From: an uncultured Dysgonomonas sp.
Lineage (GTDB): Bacteria; Bacteroidota; Bacteroidia; Bacteroidales; Dysgonomonadaceae
Assembly: GCF_900079725.1 (NCBI RefSeq)
Contig: NZ_LT599032.1
Location: forward strand, 2,440,253 to 2,504,252
Direction of reading: 5' to 3'
DNA length: 64,000 bases
A program made the position numbers and the translations under genes. Below are positions 42,999 through 51,582 of this stretch, piece by piece; position 1 is the first letter of the stretch; each line of letters starts with the position of its first letter. Under the pieces are notes generated by a model. That model did not search any database and was not told the origin of the DNA. It was given only the letters and a program-made list of their open reading frames with translations.

Positions 42999-43694
42999 AT
43001 GAGAAAGATTAAAGTATTTTTCACACTATTACTAGTTGTGATTGGATTGCCATTTCTAGCTACTTGCCAAGGTACGATCGAAGATGAACCTGATAACATG
43101 ACTAAAACCAGCCTTTCAGAAGATGAACTAATGAGTATATATAAGGATTATGTATATTTTGATACGGATATATTTGTATTGAAACTGTCAAAAACAGACG
43201 CTTTAAAAAAAGGAGTTTCTCCAGATCAATACAATTCAATTATTATTAATTTAGAAGAAATGAACTCATTTCTTAAAGGACATCTTGAAGGCCTTAAGGA
43301 AGGTAAGATAGAAATCCTCACTTTTCCCGAGGAACGTGTATTGAATAAATCCAAAATTGATTCGAGAATAGTCCTGGATAAAAATTCAGAGTTTATATTA
43401 GATAGAACTACAAAGTCTACATATGAAGTACAAGCTCCCAATGGACAAATAAGCTATGGCTTTGCTCAAATGCCAGGTGGTGCGTATGCCTGTAAATTAG
43501 GCGGGTATACTAAATGTATGGGAGGAATCTACAAGGTCGGTTTCACTAGTACTTATGCAACTGTTGAAACAGGTGTACGGGTTGGTTTTTGGCCAGCGAA
43601 TCCTAAAGAATTTAATATTCATGCTCAATATGGATTCGCAGGAAAAGTTACTGTTTCCGGTACATGTGATTGTTGGGGGTGGGTCTCATGGTAG
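42999..43694 (+). CDS. Lipoprotein with extra C-terminal Cys/Gly/Trp domain
   Basis: 231 aa. Lipobox FLATCQ (Cys near 23). Residues 40-125 align with the preceding protein (LSEDELMSIYKDYVYFDTDI; LEEMNSFLKGHLEGLKEGK). Residues 145-231 are additional: YGFAQMPGGAYACKLGGYTK, FAGKVTVSGTCDCWGWVSW, with several Cys. Tandem duplication with domain gain or loss. Function unknown; surface exposure likely. Confidence 0.6.
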   Translation: MRKIKVFFTLLLVVIGLPFLATCQGTIEDEPDNMTKTSLSEDELMSIYKDYVYFDTDIFVLKLSKTDALKKGVSPDQYNSIIINLEEMNSFLKGHLEGLKEGKIEILTFPEERVLNKSKIDSRIVLDKNSEFILDRTTKSTYEVQAPNGQISYGFAQMPGGAYACKLGGYTKCMGGIYKVGFTSTYATVETGVRVGFWPANPKEFNIHAQYGFAGKVTVSGTCDCWGWVSW

Positions 43695-43840
43695 AATGAA
43701 AATCATTTAATATAATGATTTAAACAGCAAGAAAGATTTACTTGATAATCCGTTTTCGATAGTAGCCAGATGATATTTATACAAGCAACCAAATGACTTC
43801 AGATAAGCTGATAATATAAGAATGTACGGAACGGATTATA

Positions 43841-43871
43841 ACAGCCCTGCCTTATGGCGGGGCTGTTTTTT
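43841..43871 (+). terminator. Terminator before the lysis promoter
   Basis: ACAGCCCTGCC (43841-43851) / GGCGGGGCTGT (43856-43866) with a T-run; it runs straight into promoter copy 6. Confidence 0.85.
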
Positions 43872-43907
43872 TGTCCTTTACCTTCCTATCATAAAGCATG
43901 ACTTTTG
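43872..43907 (+). promoter_or_regulatory. Prophage 25-spaced promoter, copy 6 (lysis cassette)
   Basis: TGTCCTTTA at 43872-43880 and TTG at 43905 (25 nt). The TTG is not the holin start; ATG 43935 is 28 nt downstream. Confidence 0.75.
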
Positions 43908-43934
43908 AATAAAAAATTCAAAAGTTTAATTGCG

Positions 43935-44159
43935 ATGAAACTAAAATTCCAACTTCTTACATCAGCAGTACTCATCATTGTCGGATGCGGGCTGCTTATT
44001 GCCGGTTTCTGTGTCCCGCCTGTCGGAATCATAGACAGTTCTGTCCTGATTGCCTTCGGTGAGATCCTGACATTCGTCGGTGCCATTTTCGGCATAGATT
44101 ACACCTACAGGTTCAAAGTTTCTAACAATAAAAGCGAGATAAAAGATGACAACAAATAA
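43935..44159 (+). CDS. Holin-like membrane protein
   Basis: 74 aa from ATG 43935. Two hydrophobic helices (LLTSAVLIIVGCGLLIAGFC; SVLIAFGEILTFVGAIFGI) and a basic/polar C-terminus. It overlaps the amidase gene start, and it is first in the lysis cassette. Small two-helix holins have this layout. It permeabilises the inner membrane to release the endolysin. Confidence 0.7.
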   Translation: MKLKFQLLTSAVLIIVGCGLLIAGFCVPPVGIIDSSVLIAFGEILTFVGAIFGIDYTYRFKVSNNKSEIKDDNK

Positions 44160-44775
44160 AAAGCTGCTCATTATCCTTGATCCGGCGCACGGAGAAGAAA
44201 CGCCCGGCAAACGTTCCCCCGATGGCCGTCATCGCGAATATAAATGGTCCCGCGAACGCCTGAAGGTAATAGAACACTTACTACAGGCGCATGGATATAC
44301 TGTTGTATGGACCAGTACATCTGATCGTGAAATCGGTTTAACCAACCGGAAAAACACAGGTACTAAGTTGACCAAACAATATTCGGATCTTGTACCATTG
44401 TTTATTTCACTTCACAACGATGCCTCCGGCGTCACCCCGGAATGGCGGCAAGCCCGTGGCGCCAGCGTATGGACATCTAAAGGCCGTACCACTTCAGATA
44501 TATTCGCAGACTTCTTTATTCAGCGAATGACAGAATGGATGCCAAATATTAACCGGCGAATCTATTCGCCTGCATATTTGGATCGTGACTTTGAAAATGA
44601 CTTCACCGTCCTGATGGGCGACTACTCTGCCTTACTTATTGAGTGCGGTTTTCAGGACAACAAAGAAGATGTCGCCCTGCTCGAAGACTCCCGGTTCTGC
44701 AACCAGGTTGAAGACTGGATTGTAGATTCAATCGAAGACTGCAACAATTATGTACTTGAAAAAATGACAAAATGA
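44146..44775 (+). CDS. N-acetylmuramoyl-L-alanine amidase (endolysin)
   Basis: 209 aa, Amidase_3 fold. LDPAHGEET gives the first zinc His, KWSRERLKVIEHLL the Glu region, LFISLHNDA the second His, and LLIECGFQDN the catalytic Glu. No signal peptide, so it depends on the holin. Cuts the peptide from the glycan strand. Overlaps the spanin gene by 4 bp. Confidence 0.9.
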   Translation: MTTNKKLLIILDPAHGEETPGKRSPDGRHREYKWSRERLKVIEHLLQAHGYTVVWTSTSDREIGLTNRKNTGTKLTKQYSDLVPLFISLHNDASGVTPEWRQARGASVWTSKGRTTSDIFADFFIQRMTEWMPNINRRIYSPAYLDRDFENDFTVLMGDYSALLIECGFQDNKEDVALLEDSRFCNQVEDWIVDSIEDCNNYVLEKMTK

Positions 44776-45275
44776 AATCCCATGCTCTTCTATCTCTTTG
44801 CCTTCTACTTGCTCTTACTGCGTGCCGGAGCAATAAGGACCTTCACAAAGTTTCTGAGTCAGTCTCAGAAGCGCAAAGCAGCGCATCCACGCATTCAAAA
44901 GACAGCACAGCGACCGCCACCAGCACCCGTGACAGTACGTCGAATATCACCTCCGAAAAACAATATATTCGAACAACCTGGTATCGACCTGACGGAACAA
45001 TACGAAAAATACAGGAAGAAGGGCGGGAGGTTGAGCGAACTGAGCTGGCTGTTCATGATTCAGGATCATCTTCTGTATCCGTAGCTGAACAAAAGGTGGA
45101 CAGCACAAAGAAAGTAAACCGGAAGAAGCTGGAGACAGAGCAGCTCAAGACCTTCACCGATTCGCGGCCCATCCAGGGCGGTTCGGAATGGTTTGGTGTG
45201 ATAGCCGGCATATCTGTTTTCCTGATATTCTGTGGAATTATTGCATATCTAATTTATAGGAAGAAGAAAAAATGA
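44772..45275 (+). CDS. Unimolecular spanin candidate
   Basis: 167 aa. N-terminal lipobox LLALTAC (Cys near 18) and a C-terminal transmembrane segment (WFGVIAGISVFLIFCGIIAY) with a basic end; the middle is Ser/Thr/Lys-rich. A lipid anchor in the outer membrane and an inner-membrane helix in one chain is the u-spanin arrangement, which fuses the membranes at lysis. Located directly after the amidase. Confidence 0.7.
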   Translation: MKSHALLSLCLLLALTACRSNKDLHKVSESVSEAQSSASTHSKDSTATATSTRDSTSNITSEKQYIRTTWYRPDGTIRKIQEEGREVERTELAVHDSGSSSVSVAEQKVDSTKKVNRKKLETEQLKTFTDSRPIQGGSEWFGVIAGISVFLIFCGIIAYLIYRKKKK

Positions 45276-45496
45276 AAGATATCGTAAGCGCCGAAGACAT
45301 ATCCGGTATGGATAAACTCTTCGAGATTTATAAGTCATTGCAAGGAAATGAATCAGCATCACAGTCCGGGTTTCAGGATTTCCTGAGCGTTAATTCTGCT
45401 GAAAGGATCGTTTTTCTGGAAACATATTGCGATTATTCCTTTATGCAGGTAGATCGCACCGCTATTCTTAAAGTCAAACCAAAAGCAGGCCTATGA
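45272..45496 (+). CDS. Small phage protein, unknown
   Basis: 74 aa with SAEDISGMDKLFEIYKSLQG and SAERIVFLETYCDYSFMQVD. It overlaps both neighbours by 4 bp, so it is part of a tight operon between lysis and baseplate genes. Function not recognised. Confidence 0.55.
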   Translation: MKDIVSAEDISGMDKLFEIYKSLQGNESASQSGFQDFLSVNSAERIVFLETYCDYSFMQVDRTAILKVKPKAGL

Positions 45497-46707
45497 TAAC
45501 TGATGTTACATATCCCAATAAGCATTGCTTCACCGGAAATCCCATTCTTGTAAAGGTCCAGGCTAATACAACCGATGATATCAACCTGAAGTTAAAGGTT
45601 GACACCGAGCCGGAAATAGTATTGACAATCACTCCCTATACACCTGTTTATACACCCTTATCGGAAGGAACATTCGATATCTCCGATATCCTGGATACCT
45701 ACTTTAAGAAAGTATCCATCACAGAAGGATCGTTAATCACTTTGGCTCACGACTTCAGGATACAATACACTGTGACAATAGATGGCTATTCCGGAAGTTC
45801 CTTCGAGGGTTATGCTTACAGAGGCGGTATTAATAACAAAAATTATTCCCTGCTCGAATCCTGGGGCTGGGATATGTTCCGTTACAGGCTCGATAGCCCC
45901 GACCGGAGAAACTTCCTGTTTTCTACACGTACAAATTCGAACCAGATAAGGCTACGGGAAAGAGAACTGTATCCTTTTGTATTTATCCATCCCGGTACTC
46001 CCATATCCTTTGTTACATCCAACGGCCGGATCATTACTTATCCCGCACTGGTTAAAGGCAATGCCTGCACGATGGATTTTGAGACATTAAGGAATATGTT
46101 CGTCAGCCTTTTTAACGAACTGCCATCTTTCATCTCGGTACTTATCGACGGCAAATCTTTTTTTAATGTTACCATCACACCGGCTCAGATAGCTGAAGAA
46201 CATGTGATACTCCGGTTTAAAAATTCATTGGGCGCTTATGAACAGATCGAGGTAACCGGCGCTGCTGTCAGGACCTCACAGTTTTCGGAAGAAAACACCT
46301 GGCTTACTCCCCATCGCGACGGTTACTATGAAGAATTACGTGACAGGCTGACCACAAAAGAGGGCGTAACCGTACAGACCGGTTATAAATCGAAAGACGA
46401 ACTGGCGTTTATCAAAGACCTTCTCAAAAGTGATGAAATCTATTACATAGATCCGGAAGCGATTTATAACCAGAAAAGCAACAGATGTCACGTCACTACC
46501 GAGAAATACGAATATACAAAACGGAATGCATCACCTGAATCCATTCCTTTAAAAATCCGCTTTGTCACGGAAGAAACATTCGAATCCCCGGATATAATAT
46601 TGGATTATGCTAAATCTGTATTTGAAAATATCACGGCTCAGGGTAAACCGGAAATAAATGGCGAAGGCTTTATCTACGATGATGACTATATGTTCTACGC
46701 AGAATAA
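45493..46707 (+). CDS. Baseplate/tail protein
   Basis: 404 aa, beta-rich. MITDVTYPNKHCFTGNPILV starts an Ig-like domain; RGGINNKNYSLLESWGWDMF and YRLDSPDRRNFLFSTRTNSN follow; the C-terminus (IYYIDPEAIYNQKSNRCHVT) recalls tail hub/host-contact proteins of Bacteroidales phages. It precedes the fibre genes. Confidence 0.55.
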   Translation: MITDVTYPNKHCFTGNPILVKVQANTTDDINLKLKVDTEPEIVLTITPYTPVYTPLSEGTFDISDILDTYFKKVSITEGSLITLAHDFRIQYTVTIDGYSGSSFEGYAYRGGINNKNYSLLESWGWDMFRYRLDSPDRRNFLFSTRTNSNQIRLRERELYPFVFIHPGTPISFVTSNGRIITYPALVKGNACTMDFETLRNMFVSLFNELPSFISVLIDGKSFFNVTITPAQIAEEHVILRFKNSLGAYEQIEVTGAAVRTSQFSEENTWLTPHRDGYYEELRDRLTTKEGVTVQTGYKSKDELAFIKDLLKSDEIYYIDPEAIYNQKSNRCHVTTEKYEYTKRNASPESIPLKIRFVTEETFESPDIILDYAKSVFENITAQGKPEINGEGFIYDDDYMFYAE

Positions 46708-46721
46708 AATAAAATAATAAT

Positions 46722-48455
46722 ATGGCAAAGAAATTTACAAGTAAGATTGGACTACAACCAATCTATTCTACTAAAGATCCTGATGGGAATCCAGCTACCC
46801 TTGGTGAAGCTGGTTGTCAGATAATGCGGGAAAATCTTGAGATAATAGAAGAAATCCTTGAAGAAAAAGCCGAAGAAACAGATGCTGATGGAAATAAGGT
46901 TGTACGTTCTCCCGACGGCAAGATTCTTTCTTCAGAAAAAGGACAGGATAGGACAAAGGCTCCTGACTTGAAATTATTTACAGAGGAAATTGAAAAATTA
47001 GAAGATAAAGTCGAGAAAGTCGAGGATCACACTACAAATGCTTTTATCCATGTGCAGACAATTGAGGAGCCGGGTTTTGCCGTATGCGATGTTCAAGGAA
47101 ATTGTGGGTTACGCATAGACGAGTCCGGGAAAACATTTATGAATCTGGATTCGGTTTCTGCTTCGGAATTTTTAAAAGAAATATTAGAAAAAGGCTTTGC
47201 CATATCCGACCGTTTCGGATTTTCTCCGTTTGCAATCAATGCTAAGGGAGAAACAGACCTTAACCTGTCTAAAGCCACACTAAAACGCATAAAGCAACAA
47301 CTGGAATCATTAGATAGTTTGCTACAAGCTGATTATAACCATATCGTAACCTACGGGCAAAGTTTAGGTGAGGGTTCACAGGCAAGCCCGATATTAACTA
47401 CCTCCTCATTTTCGAAATGGGGGTTGATGTTCAATCATGGTATAAAAACCCGCTATGCTACCGCCCCGACTTATCAATCGTTTGTTGCACATATAGAGAG
47501 ACAGGACGCCGAAAACGGGGAAACCCCGGCGGCCGGAACAGCCGATATGTTTATCCAGTCTGCCGAACTGAACGAAAGCGATAACAAATATGTCTTATCC
47601 TCTTGTTGTGCGCGTGGTGCAACTACTGTCAATGAATTATCAAAGGGGACAACATGGTATAATAATATTATTGCAGACGTAACCAACGGAAAGCGGATAG
47701 CAGAGGCACAAGGCAAGACATACAGGCTTATAGCTGTGACCTGGACTCAGGGAGAATATGATTACGGCAATGGCATAGCTTATTATAAAGGCAAACTAAA
47801 GCAATTGCGCAGCGACCTGATAAATGATGTTCACAACATAACAGGAGATGATTATTCCGATCTGCCTTTCATTACCTATCAGGTATCATCTTCATATACG
47901 GCGGGTAAATCATACCCGGATATAGGATTAGCATTATTACAGCTTGCACAGGAAGAAAACAGCGGCTTTTATATGGCGACTCCTATCTATCAACTTCAAT
48001 ATGCGGATAGTTGGCATTTAAAGAATTTCAGCTCTAAATTACTGGGGGCTTATTACGGGTTAGCGCTGTTTAATGTTTTGTTCGGGAATGACTGGAAACC
48101 ATTATATCCCGCATCACATATTATATCAGGTAACAGCATATACCTAAAATTTAATAAAAAAGGATTGACATTCAGTAAGCCACCATATATAACCGCCACA
48201 ATAACAAACAGGGGGCTTTCTCTGCTAAATGCATCGAGTGCCGAGATTATCCAGTCGGTAACCATCATAGAATCAGACACGATAGAAATAAAGTGTTCTG
48301 AAAGTCCTACAGGGCTTACCCTGACTTATGGCTTTGCCAACTCAAACAATAGAAACGCCGGAGAAATACGGGATAATTCGGACATGACTTATACGATTGC
48401 CGATGTAATATATCCTATGTATAACTGGTGTTCAATATTTGAATATAAACTTTAA
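46722..48455 (+). CDS. Tail fibre with SGNH/sialate-O-acetylesterase domain
   Basis: 577 aa. The N-terminus has phage-fibre and coiled-coil character (residues 30-110, EKIEKLEDKVEKVEDH-type) for tail attachment. The central hydrolase domain shows YGQSLGEG near residue 213 (nucleophile Ser block), WTQGEYDYGNG near 344 and YADSWHLKN near 428 (Asp/His block), as in the DUF303/SASA esterases. Likely removes acetyl groups from host surface polysaccharide while binding. A short beta domain ends it. Confidence 0.75.
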   Translation: MAKKFTSKIGLQPIYSTKDPDGNPATLGEAGCQIMRENLEIIEEILEEKAEETDADGNKVVRSPDGKILSSEKGQDRTKAPDLKLFTEEIEKLEDKVEKVEDHTTNAFIHVQTIEEPGFAVCDVQGNCGLRIDESGKTFMNLDSVSASEFLKEILEKGFAISDRFGFSPFAINAKGETDLNLSKATLKRIKQQLESLDSLLQADYNHIVTYGQSLGEGSQASPILTTSSFSKWGLMFNHGIKTRYATAPTYQSFVAHIERQDAENGETPAAGTADMFIQSAELNESDNKYVLSSCCARGATTVNELSKGTTWYNNIIADVTNGKRIAEAQGKTYRLIAVTWTQGEYDYGNGIAYYKGKLKQLRSDLINDVHNITGDDYSDLPFITYQVSSSYTAGKSYPDIGLALLQLAQEENSGFYMATPIYQLQYADSWHLKNFSSKLLGAYYGLALFNVLFGNDWKPLYPASHIISGNSIYLKFNKKGLTFSKPPYITATITNRGLSLLNASSAEIIQSVTIIESDTIEIKCSESPTGLTLTYGFANSNNRNAGEIRDNSDMTYTIADVIYPMYNWCSIFEYKL

Positions 48456-48466
48456 AAATTAATCAT

Positions 48467-49285
48467 ATGGGAGTAGCGATAGTTGTACCCGAAGTGGATT
48501 GGAGCGACAAATCAGTAGCTCAGGTAACAATAGTAGGCGGAGAAGTTCCAGACCCTACAATCCCGGCAGAAGTGCGGATAATGTACACTTCTTATCTGTC
48601 AAAGACAGGTCGTGCGACAAATGATAATTTGTTGAATATGCTAGCCGAATTGTACGCGGCATCAGTATTAAGTAAGTGTACAGGTTTATTCTATCTTGCA
48701 TCACCTGAGAACAATCTGGAACATGTGAAGTACAGTATTATTAACCTTAGAGCGCTTACTGTGAACAATACGCCTCTTGTAACTGCTACCGGAACCGGAG
48801 GGACTACAAAAGCGGGAGACTTTACAGACACAGGAGGGTATAATCTTTCGGCAAAAGGTTTGTTAGTTGTTTTTATGCTATCTGCAGCTCCTACTGGTAA
48901 TGGAATAGACTGGGGAGCGGATGCGAATAAGGTTTGTGCTTTCACCTCTAATGGTGGTGATGGCAATTATATTAATAGTACCGTTATAAAATGGTCTGAT
49001 GGCGTTGCTATATCGACCACCGAAGACGCAACGACAAAGAAAGGCGTGTACTCTTTTTATGTAAAGGGAACATCGGCAAGATACAAACATAACACAGTCT
49101 CTTTAACAAAAACGGTAACTGTGAGTTCTACTAATCCGTGGAATCCAAAACTGTTGAATTACGCATCGACAAACAACCGTACATCCGCAGTTCATAAAAT
49201 GTATGCTACATTCAACAACGACATGACCGTGGATGAGATAAACGCGATACATGATATTTTTGAGAAATATAAGGATTTGATATAA
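48467..49285 (+). CDS. Tail fibre or receptor-contact protein
   Basis: 272 aa. VSTYLS-type helical middle (MLAELYAASVLSKCTGLFYL), then a beta-rich Thr/Gly/Asn domain (VTATGTGGTTKAGDFTDTGG) that resembles concanavalin-like fibre tips. Last gene of the late operon before a terminator. The function is inferred from position. Confidence 0.5.
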   Translation: MGVAIVVPEVDWSDKSVAQVTIVGGEVPDPTIPAEVRIMYTSYLSKTGRATNDNLLNMLAELYAASVLSKCTGLFYLASPENNLEHVKYSIINLRALTVNNTPLVTATGTGGTTKAGDFTDTGGYNLSAKGLLVVFMLSAAPTGNGIDWGADANKVCAFTSNGGDGNYINSTVIKWSDGVAISTTEDATTKKGVYSFYVKGTSARYKHNTVSLTKTVTVSSTNPWNPKLLNYASTNNRTSAVHKMYATFNNDMTVDEINAIHDIFEKYKDLI

Positions 49286-49299
49286 ATTTAATTATATTA

Positions 49300-49330
49300 A
49301 AAAGCCATTCAAACAATGTGAATGGCTTTT
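49300..49330 (+). terminator. Late-operon terminator
   Basis: AAAAGCCATTC / GAATGGCTTTT, 11-bp stem followed by a T-rich run; between convergent genes. Confidence 0.85.
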
Positions 49331-49393
49331 GTTCTAATAGGATGTGTCTCGGGTTTGATGCTTTTCCGTAATTTGCTCCGGCTTCCTTGTTTT

Positions 49394-50443
49394 TTATAAC
49401 TTTAGAATGAGTCTACCTTTTTTTAATATATCAATGGGATTTAACAGATACTGAATAATCTTTTGATTAGACAAGAATAAGCAAATGGTAATAATGAGAA
49501 AAAACACGATAAATTCTAATAAAAGATTTACTTTCAAATTATATGTCGCCAATATGTTAATATAAAGAATGTAAACCATTGGAGCATGTAGCAAATAAAT
49601 ATCCATTGTCTTATTTCCCCATTTAGCCAATTTTATTGTCATTATATTTATTATGCACAATGAGACAAAAATAGATACAGAAAATGTTAACAAACGATAC
49701 AAACATCCGCTTAGTTTATCATTCGGAAATAAAATATCAAATGAAACTATTCCATGCAAAGATATAGCAAACTGCACATTAGTAAATAGATAAATAGAAA
49801 CAAAAACAATAGCGAGTGAAATTACTGAATATATCTTATTCCAGTTTCTTATCTTCTCTATTGTGCTATGCGAACAATAATAACCAAGAATGAAATAAGG
49901 AGAAAAGACAATTATCCTCGAAGGCAAATACATTAAAGAATCTGTTGTTGTTTTAAACCCTATAGTCAATGCAGCAACAATAGATAAAATAATTATAACG
50001 AAAAAATGAATTTTCAATTTAGAGATGAAGCAGAATGCAAAACGCCAGAATAATAAGGCCGGTATATACCACATTACATTACGCGGATGAAATAAAAAAT
50101 CCCTTATAAGAAAAGAACCATCAAGCATCAGAGGGACAGACAATATAGCCTGAAAGACATAATAAGTAAGAAGTAGCGATAGAACATTCTTTTTAAATTT
50201 TGCCCATATTATATTTTTCGAAAAATATCCTGACACAAAAATAAACAAAGGCATATGAAAGGTATAAATGAAAATATAAAGGGCTGATTCCGTATCCAAA
50301 CTATTCAATGTCACATTATGCTCCATCACATGTCCCAAGACGACACACATAATGAGGAAAAACTTCAATGAATCAAAAAAGGGGTCTCGATCCACAAGTG
50401 GGTGACCACTCGTGATATCCCTACAGTCCTGTTTAATTTTCAT
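49394..50443 (-). CDS. Membrane acyltransferase (acyltransferase-3/OafA-like)
   Basis: 349 aa from ATG 50443; an upstream GTG at 50467 would add 8 residues. Family start FDSLKFFLIMCVVLGHV with the catalytic-type His, then IYTFHMPLFIFVSGYFSKNI, about ten hydrophobic helices and a C-terminal YLLHAPMVYILYI. These enzymes O-acylate surface glycans. Antisense to the late genes, so expressed in the lysogen. It is a typical seroconversion gene. Confidence 0.85.
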   Translation of the reverse strand: MKIKQDCRDITSGHPLVDRDPFFDSLKFFLIMCVVLGHVMEHNVTLNSLDTESALYIFIYTFHMPLFIFVSGYFSKNIIWAKFKKNVLSLLLTYYVFQAILSVPLMLDGSFLIRDFLFHPRNVMWYIPALLFWRFAFCFISKLKIHFFVIIILSIVAALTIGFKTTTDSLMYLPSRIIVFSPYFILGYYCSHSTIEKIRNWNKIYSVISLAIVFVSIYLFTNVQFAISLHGIVSFDILFPNDKLSGCLYRLLTFSVSIFVSLCIINIMTIKLAKWGNKTMDIYLLHAPMVYILYINILATYNLKVNLLLEFIVFFLIITICLFLSNQKIIQYLLNPIDILKKGRLILKL

Positions 50444-50862
50444 TTCTGAGAATCGAATCTTGTACACGAATACTTTCTTGTGATAAAAGTATAAATAATC
50501 TGTTAATTAAACCAAGTAAGACTTTTACCTAGTTTTAAAAAAAAAACCTATATGTCCATTGCACTTAGCAATAATAGGATTCGCAGATCTTCTTTCTTTT
50601 CTGATATATTTATTTGTTATTTCGATGCTTAAATGTTGTGCATGGTCTACTATCGTCAATGTTCCATTTTTTAATTTCAATCAATTAACTTCATTTTTAT
50701 GAACGATGTTTATTTATCTATTGGAAAAATAAAACTCCCGGTAAAAATAAGATGTTAAATTATGGCCCTTATATTTGTTAAATTATTAATCAATTACTGT
50801 ATAATACACTCACTAGTCTTGCTGACAGGCTCATTTTGTCCTGTCAGGGTTTATCCATACCT
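50444..50862. other. Gene-free region between acyltransferase and repressor
   Basis: 419 bp, A+T-rich. It holds one inverted pair of the phage repeat AACTTCATT/TGAACGATGTTT (50688-50711), a long poly-A run near 50536, and a hairpin CTGACAGG (about 50822-50829) / CCTGTCAG (about 50840-50847) that could end the repressor transcript. Nothing else recognisable. Confidence 0.45.
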
Positions 50863-51273
50863 TCAGCCGAGTGTTCCAGTTTGCTTAATGCCGTTTTGTT
50901 CAAGCAGAGTTTTTAGCTTACCTATTTCTTGATTCAATTCAGCTATAACAGCGTCTTTATATTTTATCTGCCTATCGTGCTCGGAGCAATAGATTACCTT
51001 CCCTTCCTTAATTAAATTTGATATTAGCTTTTCTTCGCTAATGTTAACCGTGTTTTCGGAGTCACTTTTTAGCATTGATCCTTTACCCGTTATTAGCCAT
51101 TCCAAATTCAAATCAGGAAAATTATCCGACATTTCAAAAAGCCACTTACTCTGTATGTCTGTATTATTCTTGATAGCTCTACGAATCATGCCATCGCTAG
51201 CTGATATCCTCTGTTCAAAAGCACTTATACTAATGCTTTGGTTTTCTATGAATAATTTTAGGCGTTCAATCAT
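50863..51273 (-). CDS. Phage repressor-like HTH protein
   Basis: 136 aa. N-terminal HTH (MIERLKLFIENQSISISAFE, then SDGMIRRAIKNN) and LNLEWLITGKGSML, the pattern of Bacteroidetes phage repressors; coiled C-terminus (NQEIGKLKTLLEQN) for oligomerisation. Divergent from the Cro-like gene over a region with two inverted repeats. The likely lysogeny repressor. Confidence 0.75.
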   Translation of the reverse strand: MIERLKLFIENQSISISAFEQRISASDGMIRRAIKNNTDIQSKWLFEMSDNFPDLNLEWLITGKGSMLKSDSENTVNISEEKLISNLIKEGKVIYCSEHDRQIKYKDAVIAELNQEIGKLKTLLEQNGIKQTGTLG

Positions 51274-51296
51274 TTTGCTATTTATCAGTGAAAATA

Positions 51297-51362
51297 ATCA
51301 CGATTTATTTTGTTATCGTGATAATTATCCTATATATTTGCGTATAGTTTCAAATTGAAACT
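51297..51362. promoter_or_regulatory. Repressor/Cro operator-promoter region
   Basis: Inverted repeat ATCACGAT (51297-51304) / ATCGTGAT (51315-51322), and perfect 17-bp palindrome AGTTTCAAATTGAAACT (51346-51362). Between them lies a standard promoter: TTTG (51309-51312), 20 nt, TATATTTG (51333-51340), reading into the Cro-like gene. Binding at either palindrome would block it. A classic switch layout. Confidence 0.75.
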
Positions 51363-51391
51363 CTATAAAAGTATATATTTTTTTTCAAAAT

Positions 51392-51577
51392 ATGGATATA
51401 ATAAAAGTAGAACATGGGGTTAGCGGCAAGCTGCAGAAGCTATTTGGAGTAAGCGCGCCAACTATACGACGGGCGCTCAGGGGAAATCTGGAGGGCCGGC
51501 TTTCGGAAGATAAGGCTCTGCGTATCCGAAAAGCCGCATTAGAAAACGGAGGTCAGATATTATATACTGAAAAATAG
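51392..51577 (+). CDS. Cro-like small HTH protein
   Basis: 61 aa. LQKLFGVSAPTIRRALRGNL is a helix-turn-helix; DKALRIRKAALENGG follows. First gene of the early operon, divergent from the repressor across the operator region. Expected to turn off the repressor or its own promoter. Confidence 0.7.
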   Translation: MDIIKVEHGVSGKLQKLFGVSAPTIRRALRGNLEGRLSEDKALRIRKAALENGGQILYTEK

Positions 51578-51582
51578 AATCC

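Noticed and set aside
43905-43934. TTG start for the holin
   Set aside because: This TTG is the last part of promoter copy 6; transcription would start after it. ATG 43935 follows.
44782-45084. Nested second-frame gene in the spanin (Rz1-like)
   Set aside because: It has a hydrophobic start but no lipobox, and the outer frame already has both membrane anchors; likely a shadow frame.
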